Assembly (NCBI RefSeq): GCF_000767615.3
Contig: NZ_CP009553.3
Coordinates: 1,674,001 to 1,738,000, forward strand
Direction: 5' to 3'
DNA from: Pandoraea pnomenusa
GTDB taxonomy: Bacteria; Pseudomonadota; Gammaproteobacteria; Burkholderiales; Burkholderiaceae
Length of the DNA stretch: 64,000 nucleotides
This document shows, piece after piece, positions 19,555-30,082 of the stretch; positions within the stretch are counted from its first letter, which is position 1; the number at the start of each line of letters is the position of its first letter. The notes beneath the pieces are model-generated. The model was not told the DNA's origin and searched no databases. It saw nothing but the letters and a program-made list of their open reading frames with translations. The translations under genes and the position numbers were made by a program.

Positions 19555-20883
19555 TCAGTGCGCCGCGCGGCGATGCACCGGTTTGCCGGCCGCATAGGTC
19601 GCGGCGACCGCCCGGTCGTCGCCGAGCATGGCGAAGGCAAACAGCAGCTCTTCCAGCGATTCGGCCAGTGCGGTCCGGCGCGCGAGCAACGGCGTCGCCT
19701 TGGGATCGAGCACCACGAAATCGGCCTCCGCCCCGGTCGCGAGCGTACCGATCGTGCCGTGCAGATCCAGCGCGTGCGCGGCCCCTTCGGTCGCCAGATA
19801 GAACATGCGTTCGGCCGACAGGTGGTAGCCCGAGAGTCGGGCGACCTTGTGCGCCTCGTTCATCGTTTGCAACATCGAGAAGGTCGAACCGCCGCCCACG
19901 TCGGTCGCGAGCGTGACCGGCATGCGCGAGGCCTCGGCGGCGGCAAAGTCGAACAGGCCGCTGCCGAGGAACTGGTTCGACGTCGGGCAATGCGCCGCGA
20001 CGGCGCCGGTCTCGAACATGCGACGGCGATCATGTTCGTCGAGCCAGATGCAATGGCCGTACACGGCGCGCCGGCGCAGCAGCTTGTAATGGTCGTACAC
20101 GTCGAGGTAGCTGCGATGCCCCGGAAAGAGCGAGCGCACCCACTCGACTTCGTCGGTATTCTCCGCTACGTGGCTCTGGATGAACACGTCCGCATAGCGC
20201 TGGGCGAGTTCGCCGCACACGCCGAGCTGCGCCTCGGTCGACGTCGGCGCGAAACGCGGCGTGAGCGCGTAGAGCTGACGGCCCTTGTTGTGCCAGCGCT
20301 GGATCAGCGCCTCGCTGTCGCGCGCGCCGCTCTCGGCGGTGTCGCGCAGAAACTCCGGGCAGTTGCGATCCATCATCACCTTCCCGGCGATCATGCGCAG
20401 GTCGCGGGCCTCGCTGGCGCGGAAGAAGGCGTCGGCGGAGCCGGGATGCACCGTGCAGTACACGAGCGCACTCGTGGTGCCCCCGCGCAGCAGTTCGTCG
20501 AGGAAGAACTGGGCGACGTCGGCCGCGTAGTCCGGGTTCTCGAAGCGCCGCTCGGTCGGGAACGTGTACTTCTCCAGCCACGGCAGCAGTCCCGGCGCGG
20601 GCGACGCAATCATGTCCGTTTGCGGATAGTGGATATGCGTGTCGATGAAGCCGGGCGTGATGACCTTGTCGCGCAGATCTTCGACGGGCGTGCCGGCCGG
20701 CAGCGTGGGCGCCACCCTGGCGTAGTCGCCCACGGCCGTGATGCGTCCGTTCTCGAAGGCGACGATGCCGTCGGTGTGGTGCACCGTGCCGGGCGTGCCG
20801 TCGAGATAGGCGCGCGCCGGATCGTGGGTGAAGTAGACCAGTTGCGCGCGTACGGCGCGCAGGCCTTGGTTCGTGGTGGACAT
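19555..20883 (-). CDS. guaD: Guanine deaminase
   Basis: 442 residues. An amidohydrolase converting guanine to xanthine plus ammonia with one zinc. Metal and catalytic residues are visible: GFIDTHIHYPQTD (about 77-89, HxH), SHVAENTDEVEW (about 239), YGHCIWLDE (about 276) and ATDVGGGSTFSM (about 326, Asp). HCPTSNQFLGSGLF is a guanine-deaminase signature. Start ATG 20883. It lies 19 bp after the purine permease stop codon and runs with it, so uptake and deamination are co-transcribed. Its product xanthine feeds the XdhAB enzyme encoded 7 kb away. Confidence 0.95.
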   Translation of the reverse strand: MSTTNQGLRAVRAQLVYFTHDPARAYLDGTPGTVHHTDGIVAFENGRITAVGDYARVAPTLPAGTPVEDLRDKVITPGFIDTHIHYPQTDMIASPAPGLLPWLEKYTFPTERRFENPDYAADVAQFFLDELLRGGTTSALVYCTVHPGSADAFFRASEARDLRMIAGKVMMDRNCPEFLRDTAESGARDSEALIQRWHNKGRQLYALTPRFAPTSTEAQLGVCGELAQRYADVFIQSHVAENTDEVEWVRSLFPGHRSYLDVYDHYKLLRRRAVYGHCIWLDEHDRRRMFETGAVAAHCPTSNQFLGSGLFDFAAAEASRMPVTLATDVGGGSTFSMLQTMNEAHKVARLSGYHLSAERMFYLATEGAAHALDLHGTIGTLATGAEADFVVLDPKATPLLARRTALAESLEELLFAFAMLGDDRAVAATYAAGKPVHRRAAH

Positions 20884-20902
20884 GTGCGGGGTCCTTCAGT
20901 CG

Positions 20903-22327
20903 TTACATTTGTGTGAGCAGCAGCACTGCCAGGGCTGCGACGATCCACATGGCCGGCATGATCTCCTTCGCGCGTCCCGTGAACAGCTTGAGTACGACGA
21001 ACGCGAGGAAGCTGTAGGCGATGCCGTCGGTGATCGAGTACGAAATCGGAATCATCACCAGCGCAATGAAGCTCGGGATCGCTTCGTCCATGCGGTGCCA
21101 TTCGATGCGCGCCACAGACTCCATCATAAACACGCCGACCAGGATCAGCGCCGGCGCCGTCGCGATGGCGGGCACCAGCGAGAGCATCGGCGACAGGAAC
21201 AGGAACGGCAGGAAGAGCAGCGCGCATACGACCGCGGTCAGGCCGGTGCGTCCGCCCTGGGCGATGCCGGCGGCCGACTCGATGTACGCGTTGGCCGGGC
21301 TTGTGCCGAGCGGTCCGGAGATGAGCACCGAGAACGAGTCGACGATCATGGCTTGCCGCATATTGCGCGGGTTGCCGTCGCGATCCTTCATGTTGCCGGC
21401 TTCGGCAATGCTCATGAAGGTCGAGAGGGTATCAAAGAACGCCGTGAAGAGCATCACGAAGATGAACGGCAGGTACGCGACCTTCAGTGCGCCGAGCAGA
21501 TCCAGCTGGCCAATGCCCGAGAAGTCCGGCGCGGCGAAGAAGCCCTGGAAGTTCACCAGCGTGGCCGTGGCGATCTCCTTCGGAAAATAGGCGCTGCCGT
21601 CGCCCCAGTAACGGCCGATCGGAATGGCCATGAGCGTGGTGACGACGATGCCGATCATCAGCGCGCCGTTCACGCGGCGCGCGACGAGCACGGTCGTGAG
21701 CGCCAGGCCAATGAGGAAGGTGACCGTGGGCGGCGACAGATGCGCCAGGCGCACCACCGTGACCGGATCGCTCACCACCAGTTTGGCGTTGACCAGACCG
21801 ATCACCGTGATGAACAGACCGATGCCGCACGAAATGGCGTAACGCAGGTTCGCCGGGATTGCCTCGACGACGAAGCGTCGCACGTTGAGCGCCGCGAGCA
21901 GCGCGAACAGAATGCCCGACCAGAACACGCACCCGAGTGCCGTCTGCCAAGGCATGCCAACACCGTGCACCATCGTGAAGGCGAACAGGGCGTTCAGGCC
22001 CATGCCGGGGGCGACCAACACCGGGTTGCGCGCGTACAGGCCCATTGCGCAGCTGCCGAAAAAACTGATCAGTACCGTGGCCGTCAGCGCGGCAGGGAAG
22101 GCCATGCCGGTCTTGGAGAGGATCGCGGGGTTCACGACGATGATGTACATCGCCGCGAGAAATGTTGTGATGCCCGCAATCACTTCGGTGCGCAACGTGG
22201 AACCGAGGGCGGTGATGCCGAAGTAGCGGTCGAGCGACGAGACAGGGTGCGCGCCCTCCACGCGCGTGCTGTCGTGGGCCACGTCAGGCGTGGCGCTACC
22301 CGCCGGGGGGCTGAGCGATGAGTCCAT
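20903..22327 (-). CDS. AzgA-like purine (adenine/guanine/hypoxanthine) permease
   Basis: 474 residues, about 12-14 membrane segments. It belongs to the AzgA branch of the NCS2 transporters: TEVIAGITTFLAAMYIIVVN near residues 47-66, MGLNALFAFTMV, and LSFDT-type sequence here as FTAFFDTLSTFMSIAE, with GTSPANAYIESAAGI after it. These transporters import purine bases by proton symport. A 30-residue polar tail precedes TM1. It is the first gene of the permease-guaD operon. A 29-bp block shared with the xdhA promoter lies 94 bp upstream of the start. Confidence 0.92.
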   Translation of the reverse strand: MDSSLSPPAGSATPDVAHDSTRVEGAHPVSSLDRYFGITALGSTLRTEVIAGITTFLAAMYIIVVNPAILSKTGMAFPAALTATVLISFFGSCAMGLYARNPVLVAPGMGLNALFAFTMVHGVGMPWQTALGCVFWSGILFALLAALNVRRFVVEAIPANLRYAISCGIGLFITVIGLVNAKLVVSDPVTVVRLAHLSPPTVTFLIGLALTTVLVARRVNGALMIGIVVTTLMAIPIGRYWGDGSAYFPKEIATATLVNFQGFFAAPDFSGIGQLDLLGALKVAYLPFIFVMLFTAFFDTLSTFMSIAEAGNMKDRDGNPRNMRQAMIVDSFSVLISGPLGTSPANAYIESAAGIAQGGRTGLTAVVCALLFLPFLFLSPMLSLVPAIATAPALILVGVFMMESVARIEWHRMDEAIPSFIALVMIPISYSITDGIAYSFLAFVVLKLFTGRAKEIMPAMWIVAALAVLLLTQM

Positions 22328-22420
22328 GGGGTGTTGTCTCCGATGTTCTAGGGTGTCGTGTGCGGTCGGCCTGCGCGGTGTGGGGGCACCGCGTGAAACC
22401 TATATGGGCACGCTCGAAAA

Positions 22421-22451
22421 ATAGCATCGGGTCCCGGGGAAAATATTCCCC
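22421..22451 (-). promoter_or_regulatory. Shared purine promoter block, copy A
   Basis: The plus strand reads ATAGCATCGG, then GTCCCGGGGA, then AAATATTCC. It matches copy B at 28755 in 23 of 29 ungapped positions and includes the imperfect palindrome GGGGAAAATATTCCCC (22436-22451). It lies 94-125 bp before the permease start in the same orientation as copy B before xdhA. Candidate operator plus core promoter. Confidence 0.5.
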
Positions 22452-22573
22452 ATCGGGAATGTTCGACATCATCCGGGGGTAATGTGGGCCGCGTTGCTCG
22501 CGAGGTGGGCCGGGGCGCCTGCGAGGCGGCGGCGATCACGCGACAAGGGGCGCCTCGACGTCGCGCAAGGCGG

Positions 22574-22606
22574 CAAAAAGGAAAACGCCCGAACGGGGTC
22601 GGGCGT
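22574..22606 (-). terminator. Rho-independent terminator after deaminase gene
   Basis: On the minus strand ACGCCCGA-CCCCGT-TCGGGCGT is followed by TTTTCCTTTTT. It lies 36 bp past the stop at 22642 and ends the xdh-deaminase transcript. Confidence 0.9.
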
Positions 22607-22641
22607 CGAAGGGGGCGGCGGCGGCGCGGGCGCCGCTGTGC

Positions 22642-23715
<1,074 letters not shown>

Positions 23716-23750
23716 TTACCGTTGACGTCGCCTTGCCTGGGCGCGGCACG

Positions 23751-24830
23751 TCAAGTGGGCGCACCGGCGGCGGGGGAGGGCGCGCCTGCCCCCAGCCGCA
23801 TCTGCTGCTCGCGAACACGCAACAGCTGTGCCGCGACGGCGATCGCGATCGTGGCGGGCGCCTTGCCGCTGATGCCGGCCACGCCGACGGGGCAGATCAT
23901 CTGTTCGAGTCGCTCGGCCGACACGCCGCGCTCTCGCAGACGATGCTCGAACTGACGACGCTTGGTCATCGAGCCGATCAGGCCGAAGTAGGCAAAGTCG
24001 TCACGCCTGAAGATCGCCTCGCACAGGCGCTGATCGAGCGCATGGTTGTGCGTCATCACGAGGAAATAGGCGCCTGGCGGTGCTTCGGTCACCAGGGCCT
24101 CGGGGGTGTCGGTGGATTCGACCACGGTGTTGGCCGGCACCGTTTCGGGGAACGTTTCGGTACGCTCGTCGGCCCACGTCACGCGGCACGGCAACGTGGC
24201 GAGCACCTGGACGATGGCCTGTCCGACGTGTCCCGCACCGAACAGCACGATATGAAAGTCGCTCGGCGCGAGTCGCTCGCTCAGCCACAGCCAGCCGTCG
24301 CTGCCCTGCCAGAAGGAGCAGGCGGCGTCGTCGGCGTCGCGAGTGAGCGTGTGCGGATGGGCGAGCGGTTCGTCGGGGTCGAGCCCGGTCAACATGACCG
24401 GACCGCCTTGCTGCTGACTGGCAGCGGCATTGGCACCGGGCGCGCCGAACGCCACGCTGCGCAGGCTCGCCTCGCCAGCCGCCAGGCGCTTGTGCAACGC
24501 GCTCACCCACGCCAGGTCGGTCAGCGTGAGCACCTCGAACGCGAGTGTGACGGCCCCGCCACAGCATTGCCCGAGGCTGGGGCCGAGGGCGAAACGCTCG
24601 ACGTGACGTGCACCTTGCTGCCCGTATTGGCGCAACAGCGTGCGCGCCACCTCCATCGCCTTCCATTCGAGATGACCGCCGCCGATGGTCTCCCAGACGT
24701 GCTCGCGCGTGACGAGCAGGTGCGTGCCCGCTTCGCGCGGCGCGGAGCCTTCCACGCGTGCGATCGTCACCAGTACCGCGGCTTCGCCGCGGGCCAGCAG
24801 CTTGTGGGCGGCGTCGACCCAGCGATGCAT
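23751..24830 (-). CDS. xdhC: Xanthine dehydrogenase accessory protein XdhC
   Basis: 359 residues. XdhC binds molybdenum cofactor, promotes its sulfuration and delivers it to the XdhB subunit. The N-terminal XdhC domain has VTIARVEGSAPREAGTHLLV and TIGGGHLEW, plus the conserved LGQCCGGAV (Cys pair near 115). The C-terminal NAD(P)-like Rossmann domain starts at IVLFGAGHVGQAIVQ and includes YFGLIGSMTKRRQF. A short Gln/Ala-rich insert lies between them. The ATG overlaps the xdhB stop by one base (TGATG on the minus strand), showing translational coupling. Confidence 0.95.
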   Translation of the reverse strand: MHRWVDAAHKLLARGEAAVLVTIARVEGSAPREAGTHLLVTREHVWETIGGGHLEWKAMEVARTLLRQYGQQGARHVERFALGPSLGQCCGGAVTLAFEVLTLTDLAWVSALHKRLAAGEASLRSVAFGAPGANAAASQQQGGPVMLTGLDPDEPLAHPHTLTRDADDAACSFWQGSDGWLWLSERLAPSDFHIVLFGAGHVGQAIVQVLATLPCRVTWADERTETFPETVPANTVVESTDTPEALVTEAPPGAYFLVMTHNHALDQRLCEAIFRRDDFAYFGLIGSMTKRRQFEHRLRERGVSAERLEQMICPVGVAGISGKAPATIAIAVAAQLLRVREQQMRLGAGAPSPAAGAPT

Positions 24831-27193
24831 CAGGCGGCGCTCCGGGTGCGCAACTCGGTGATGGCCATGAGCAGTGCTTCGGAAGTGGCGGGCGCATTGA
24901 GCAACGGTTCGTCGCGATAGTCGTTCACGCTGGCCACGGCGTCGCGCAGGGCGTTGAAGACCGAGAACGGCAGCAGCAGCGGCGGCTCGCCCACAGCCTT
25001 GGAGCGATGGATCGAGTCCGAGACGTTGGTGTTCTCGAACAGCGCCACGCGAAAGTCCGTCGGGCAATCGCTGATGCCGGGGATCTTGTACGTGGAAGGT
25101 GCGTGCGTCATCAGCTTGCCGTCCTGGTTCCACCAGAGCTCTTCCGTCGTGAGCCAGCCCATGCCCTGGATGAACGCGCCTTCGACCTGTCCGATGTCGA
25201 GCGCCGGGTTGATGGACTTGCCGGCGTCGTGCAGCACGTCGGCGCGCAGCAGGCGCCATTCGCCGGTCAGTGTGTCGAGAATGACTTCCGAGACCGCCGC
25301 GCCGTAGGCGAAGTAGAAGAACGGGTTGCCGTTCATGGTCCTGGCGTCCCACGACAGGCCCGGTGTGGCATAGAAGCCGTCGGACCACAGCTGCACGCGC
25401 GCCCAGTAGGCCGCTTCGACCAGATCGGGGAAGGGGACGTCGGTGCCGTTGACGCTGACCACGTCGTTGGCGAAGTGCACGTCGTCGGCCGAGCCGCCGT
25501 ACTTCTGCGCGGCGAAGTCGGCCAGACGCCGGCGAATCTGCCAGGCGGCGTTCTGTGCCGCCTTGCCGTTCAGGTCGGCTCCCGTCGAGGCGGCCGTGGC
25601 GGAGGTGTTGGCCACCTTGCTGGTGTCGGTCGCCGTCACGCGCACGTGCGAGAGATCGACGCCAAGCTCGTGAGCGACCACCTGTGCGACCTTCGTGTTC
25701 AGGCCCTGGCCCATCTCGGTGCCGCCGTGATTGACGAGCATCGAGCCGTCGCGATAGACGTGCACGAGGGCGCCCGCCTGGTTGAAGGCCTGCACGTTGA
25801 ACGAAATGCCGAACTTCAGCGGCGTGAGTGCGAGCCCCTTGCGCAGCACCGGACTCGTGCGGTTGAACGCGCGCACGGCTTCGCGTCGGGCCCGGTAATC
25901 GCTGGTCTGTTCCAGTTGCGCCACCAGCTCGTGAATGACGTTGTCCTTCACGAGCTGGCCGTAGGGCGTGGTGTTGCGCTCGGTCTTGCCATAGAAGTTC
26001 GCGCGGCGCACATCGAGCGCATCCTTGCCCAGGCGGCGCGCGATCGCGTCCTGCAGGACTTCCATGATAAGTGCGCCCTGCGGGCCACCGAAGCCGCGAA
26101 ACGCCGTGTTCGATTGCGTATTGGTCTTGCCGCACAGGGCGCGCAGATCGGCGGCCGGCACGAAGTAGGCGTTGTCGAAATGGCAGATGGCGCGCGTGGC
26201 GACAGGGCCAGACAGGTCCGCCGAGAAGCCCGCGCGCAGCGTCATGTCGACCTTCGCGCCGACGATGCGGCCGTCGTCGTCATACCCGACGTCGTATTCG
26301 AAGTAGAAGCCATGACGCTTGCCGGTCATCATGAAGTCGTCGTCGCGATCCAGACGCAGCTTCACCGGACGTTTCAGTCGCGAGGCGCACAGCGACGCCA
26401 CACACGCGAACAGGCCCGATTGCGATTCCTTGCCGCCGAAGCCGCCGCCCATGCGGCGGCACTCCACCTGCACCTGATGGCTATGCCAGCCGAGTGCGTG
26501 CGACACGAGCGCCTGCATTTCGGTGGGGTGCTGCGTCGAGCAATACAGGTGGATACCGTCGTTTTCCTTCGGAATCGCGTACGAGATCTGTCCTTCGAGG
26601 TAGAACTGCTCCTGACCGTTGCACTCGAACGTGCCGCTCAGTCGATGCGGCGCGGTTTGCAGTGCGGCATCGGCATCGCCGCGGCGCAACTGCATCGGCG
26701 GCAGCACGCCCGCACCGGCGGCCTTGGCGGCCTGCGGCGTGAGAATGGCGGGCAGGTCTTCGTACTCGCCCCTGGCCAGGCGCGCCGCGCGACGCGCCGC
26801 GTCGTGCGATTCGGCCACCACGGCGAACATCGGCTGGCCGATGTACTGGACCACGCCGTCGGCGAGGATCGGATCGTCGTGAACGACCGGACCGCAATCG
26901 TTCACGCCCGGGATGTCGGCGGCGGTGAAAACCGCGACCACGCCCGGTGCGCGTCGCACGGCGTCGAGATCGAGCGAGAGAATGCGGGCGTGCGCCCTGG
27001 GCGACGCGCCCAGCGCGCAGTGCAGCGTGCCTTGCACTTCGGGAATGTCGTCCGTGTAGGTGGCTTCGCCGGCCACATGGAGGACGGCCGATTCGTGCGG
27101 ACGCGAGCGGCCCACCTGCGCGGTGGCCGCGGCCGGGGCGGCCTGTGCAGTCTGCGGGGTCTGCGTCATGAAGCCTTCGACTTGCGTGTTCAT
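24830..27193 (-). CDS. xdhB: Xanthine dehydrogenase molybdenum-binding subunit
   Basis: 787 residues. Large Moco subunit of the prokaryotic two-subunit xanthine dehydrogenase, oxidising hypoxanthine and xanthine to urate. Cofactor and substrate motifs: GQEQFYLEGQI (about 180), RMGGGFGGKE, QSNTAFRGFGGPQGALIME (Arg of the substrate channel), GGTEMGQGLNTKV, and the catalytic Glu in GQVEGAFIQGMGWLTTEEL near 725. The frame is open to a TTG at 27199; I take the ATG at 27193, which has GGAG 7 nt before it. It starts 13 bp after the xdhA stop. Confidence 0.97.
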   Translation of the reverse strand: MNTQVEGFMTQTPQTAQAAPAAATAQVGRSRPHESAVLHVAGEATYTDDIPEVQGTLHCALGASPRAHARILSLDLDAVRRAPGVVAVFTAADIPGVNDCGPVVHDDPILADGVVQYIGQPMFAVVAESHDAARRAARLARGEYEDLPAILTPQAAKAAGAGVLPPMQLRRGDADAALQTAPHRLSGTFECNGQEQFYLEGQISYAIPKENDGIHLYCSTQHPTEMQALVSHALGWHSHQVQVECRRMGGGFGGKESQSGLFACVASLCASRLKRPVKLRLDRDDDFMMTGKRHGFYFEYDVGYDDDGRIVGAKVDMTLRAGFSADLSGPVATRAICHFDNAYFVPAADLRALCGKTNTQSNTAFRGFGGPQGALIMEVLQDAIARRLGKDALDVRRANFYGKTERNTTPYGQLVKDNVIHELVAQLEQTSDYRARREAVRAFNRTSPVLRKGLALTPLKFGISFNVQAFNQAGALVHVYRDGSMLVNHGGTEMGQGLNTKVAQVVAHELGVDLSHVRVTATDTSKVANTSATAASTGADLNGKAAQNAAWQIRRRLADFAAQKYGGSADDVHFANDVVSVNGTDVPFPDLVEAAYWARVQLWSDGFYATPGLSWDARTMNGNPFFYFAYGAAVSEVILDTLTGEWRLLRADVLHDAGKSINPALDIGQVEGAFIQGMGWLTTEELWWNQDGKLMTHAPSTYKIPGISDCPTDFRVALFENTNVSDSIHRSKAVGEPPLLLPFSVFNALRDAVASVNDYRDEPLLNAPATSEALLMAITELRTRSAA

Positions 27194-27205
27194 GGGCAAC
27201 TCCGA

Positions 27206-28678
27206 TTAGACGTTCGCGAACGCGTTGACTTCATGGGCCGCAAGCGGCGCATCGGTGCGCGTTTCCAGGAAAAAACGATACAACAGATTCTGCGCGCCGG
27301 CGAGGCGGTAGGCGCTCGTGGCGCGCATGTCCGACAGCGGCTGGTAGTCGGTGGGCAGCGCGGCCATGGCGGCGCGCACGGTGGCCTCCGTCCACGGCCG
27401 ACCCGTCAGTGCGGCCTCGATGGCGCTACCTCGCCTGGGCGTGGCGGCCATACCGCCGAACGCGACACGGGCCGAGCGCACGGTCTCGCCGTCGAGTTCG
27501 ATGGCGAACGCGGCGCACACGGCCGAGATGTCCTGGTCGAAGCGCTTGGCCAGCTTGTACGTGCGAAAGCGCTGTACGGCCACCGGCAGCGGCACGCGAA
27601 TGCCTTGCACGAATTCGCCTGCTTCCAGCGCGTTCTTTTGATAAGCGAGATAGAAATCCTCGAGTGGCATTTCGCGCACGACGCCTTCGCGATGCAGCAC
27701 GATGCGCGTACCCAGCGCGATCAGCGCGGGCATCGAGTCGCCAATGGGCGAGCCGTTGGCCACGTTGCCGCCGAGGGTGCCGGCGTTGCGAATCGGGAAC
27801 GAGGCGAAGCGCTGGCGCAATTCGGCCAGCTCCGGATAGTGAGCCACGAGTGCGTCGAACGCGTCGTTGAGCAGTGCACCGGCGCCGATGTAAAGGCCGT
27901 CGGGGCCCTCGGAAATCTCGCGGAGTTCGGCGACCTGACCGAGGTAGATCAGGTGAGGGAGCTCGCGAAACTGTTTGGTCACCCACAGGCCGACGTCGGT
28001 GCTGCCGGCGAGCAGGCGGGCCTGCGGGTGCGCCGCGCGCAGGCGCGCCAGCTCGGCCAGCGTGCGGGGTGCGTGGAAGACCTGGCCGTCGTGTTCGTAC
28101 GAGAGCGTTTCGCCGCGCTGCAGGGCCCGGAGCTGTTGGGCCAGTGCGCCGCGGTCGAACGCCTGACGCGGCAGATCGAACATTTTCTGGGCGGCGTCGA
28201 CGATGGGGCGATAGCCCGTGCAGCGGCACAGGTTGCCGGAGAGCACGTCGTCGATTTCGCGCCGGCTCGGGCAGCCGGCGTCGGCCGGACGGTTCTGGTA
28301 CATGGCCCACAGCGACATCACGAAGCCCGGCGTGCAGAAGCCGCACTGCGACGCATGGCAATCCACCAGTGCCTGCTGCACCGGGTGCAGCGTGCCATCG
28401 GCGCCGCGCAGGTCTTCCACCGTGAAGAGGGCGCGGCCGTCGAGCGTCGGCAGGAACTGGATGCAAGCGTTGACCGCACGCAGCGCCACGTTGCCGTCGT
28501 CGGCCAACTCGCCGATCACGACCGTGCAGGCCCCGCAGTCGCCTTCGGCACACCCTTCCTTGGTGCCGGTGCAATGCAGGTCTTCGCGCGTGTACTGAAG
28601 CACGGTGCGGGTCGTGGCCTCGCCAGTGACCTCGTGCACCTTGCCGCGGTAAAAAAAGCGGATGGCTTGTGTCTCCAT
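27206..28678 (-). CDS. xdhA: Xanthine dehydrogenase small subunit (2Fe-2S/FAD)
   Basis: 490 residues. It moves electrons from the Moco subunit to NAD+. The first [2Fe-2S] site is GCAEGDCGACTVV (about 42-54). The second is in QCGFCTPGFVMSLW and GNLCRCTGYRPIVDA (about 110-160). The FAD-binding domain follows from residue 200, with LAGSTDVGLW and FPIRNAGTLGGNVANGSP. I chose ATG 28678 (METQAIRFFYRG); an ATG at 28702 adds eight residues without an SD. First gene of xdhA-xdhB-xdhC-deaminase; divergent from a LysR gene. Confidence 0.96.
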   Translation of the reverse strand: METQAIRFFYRGKVHEVTGEATTRTVLQYTREDLHCTGTKEGCAEGDCGACTVVIGELADDGNVALRAVNACIQFLPTLDGRALFTVEDLRGADGTLHPVQQALVDCHASQCGFCTPGFVMSLWAMYQNRPADAGCPSRREIDDVLSGNLCRCTGYRPIVDAAQKMFDLPRQAFDRGALAQQLRALQRGETLSYEHDGQVFHAPRTLAELARLRAAHPQARLLAGSTDVGLWVTKQFRELPHLIYLGQVAELREISEGPDGLYIGAGALLNDAFDALVAHYPELAELRQRFASFPIRNAGTLGGNVANGSPIGDSMPALIALGTRIVLHREGVVREMPLEDFYLAYQKNALEAGEFVQGIRVPLPVAVQRFRTYKLAKRFDQDISAVCAAFAIELDGETVRSARVAFGGMAATPRRGSAIEAALTGRPWTEATVRAAMAALPTDYQPLSDMRATSAYRLAGAQNLLYRFFLETRTDAPLAAHEVNAFANV

Positions 28679-28754
28679 GGTTCTCAGTGTAGTGCAGTGC
28701 ATTGTGGACGCGCCGGATATCGTTGTCTCCGCCGGCGTGGGGGATGGGCCGAAG

Positions 28755-28783
28755 ATAGCACCGCGGGCCGGGGGAAATATTTC
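28755..28783 (-). promoter_or_regulatory. Shared purine promoter block, copy B
   Basis: The plus strand reads ATAGCACCGC, GGGCCGGGGG, AAATATTTC. It is 77 bp upstream of the xdhA ATG and matches copy A at 22421 in 23 of 29 positions, same orientation to the gene. GAAATATTTC inside it is itself a palindrome on the minus strand. Confidence 0.5.
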
Positions 28784-28893
28784 GTCGGCATGATGATGCC
28801 TATTCGGGCGCCCCGATGAGGTGGCATTGTCATAAACTATGGCTCAACCCGCCGTCATCCGGCGTTCAACACGCCATCAGTGCGCCCCAGCTC

Positions 28894-29859
28894 ATGCAAA
28901 GACCCCGCGAACAGATCGACGCCTACCTGCTGCGGGTACTCCATACGTTGCTGACCGAACAGAGCGTGTCGCGCGCCGCTCTCAAGCTCGGACAGTCGCA
29001 GCCGGCCGTCAGCAATTCGCTGCGCCGTCTGCGAGAGATCACCGGCGACGCCATTCTGGTGCGCGGCAAGAGCGGGATGGTCGCCACCGAACGCGGACAG
29101 GAGCTGCTGGGCTACGCGACCGACGCGCTCGCGGCCATCGACCGGATCACGCATCCGAGCACGGAGTTCGCGCCGCAGACCACGACCCGGGCCTTCCGAC
29201 TGGGCGCGCCCGATTATCTCGACGCTGTCTTCCTCCCCAATATCGCCGAGGTGTTGCGTCGCGACGCGCCATCGGCGCGCCTGCACGTCCAGCCGATCAA
29301 CGCGGGCTTCGATTACGCGGGCGCCCTGGAGAACGGCTCGCTCGACGTGGTGATCGGCAACTGGCTCGAGCCGCCGCCCCAATTGCACATGTCGCGCCTG
29401 TTCGACGACGAGGTGGTGTGCATGCTCGGTGCGCAGCATCCGCTTGCAAGCAAGGGCATTTCGCTTAAGCATTATCTGGAATTACCGCATCTGGCGCCCA
29501 CGCCTTACGTGGCCGAGCGACAGAGCTTCATCGACGGATGGCTGGCCGACCAGGGCCTGCGCCGCAACATCCAGATGACGATGCCGTACTTCGGCCTCGT
29601 GCCGTACGTGCTGATGCGCACCGACCTGGTATTCACGACCGGCCGCCAGTTCGCGCAGCACTACGCGCGGTATCTGCCGATCCGGGTGCTGCCATCGCCC
29701 TTTGCCTTCCCGCCGATGCGCTTTTATCAGTTGTGGCACGAACGCACACACGCGGCGCCCGAGGTGACCTGGCTGCGACGACGCATTGCGGAAGTGGCGA
29801 CGGAGCTCGACGTCGCGAACGGGAGCGGGGCGCAAGTGCCGGTGGCGTCGCGGCCCTGA
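28894..29859 (+). CDS. LysR-family regulator divergent from xdhA
   Basis: 321 residues from ATG 28894. The HTH spans about residues 7-65 (LLRVLHTLLTEQSVSRAALK then SQPAVSNSLRRLREITGD), and the effector domain has LGAPDYLDAVFLPNIAEVL. The N-terminus and the GD-ILVRGKSGM wing resemble the NodD/LeuO-like branch. The frame is open to ATG 28816, but those 26 residues are not LysR-like. Divergent placement next to xdhABC suggests it controls purine catabolism; the shared promoter blocks are candidate sites for it. Effector unknown. Confidence 0.9.
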   Translation: MQRPREQIDAYLLRVLHTLLTEQSVSRAALKLGQSQPAVSNSLRRLREITGDAILVRGKSGMVATERGQELLGYATDALAAIDRITHPSTEFAPQTTTRAFRLGAPDYLDAVFLPNIAEVLRRDAPSARLHVQPINAGFDYAGALENGSLDVVIGNWLEPPPQLHMSRLFDDEVVCMLGAQHPLASKGISLKHYLELPHLAPTPYVAERQSFIDGWLADQGLRRNIQMTMPYFGLVPYVLMRTDLVFTTGRQFAQHYARYLPIRVLPSPFAFPPMRFYQLWHERTHAAPEVTWLRRRIAEVATELDVANGSGAQVPVASRP

Positions 29860-30082
29860 GATTTGGGGCGCGTGTGCCAAGATTCGGGGCGGGCCAGGGG
29901 GCGCGTGAGGGCCGCTGTCCAGAGGCAGGAGGCACGAGGGCTGCCCGGTATCAGCGCGAGGCGCGAGCGGTCTGGGCGGTTGAGGAGGAAGGGGCTGGAG
30001 ACGCGCGCGAGGCGGGAGGTGGCGACCCGAGGGAAGCCCCGGCCGTTGCCTGAAGGCGAACGGCCGGCAAAACGAACAACGC

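Noticed and set aside
24758..28819. 1353-residue open frame on the plus strand
   Set aside because: It lies antisense to xdhA and xdhB, which have full cofactor motifs. The product is Arg/His/Val-rich with no family pattern, as expected for an antisense frame in GC-rich DNA.
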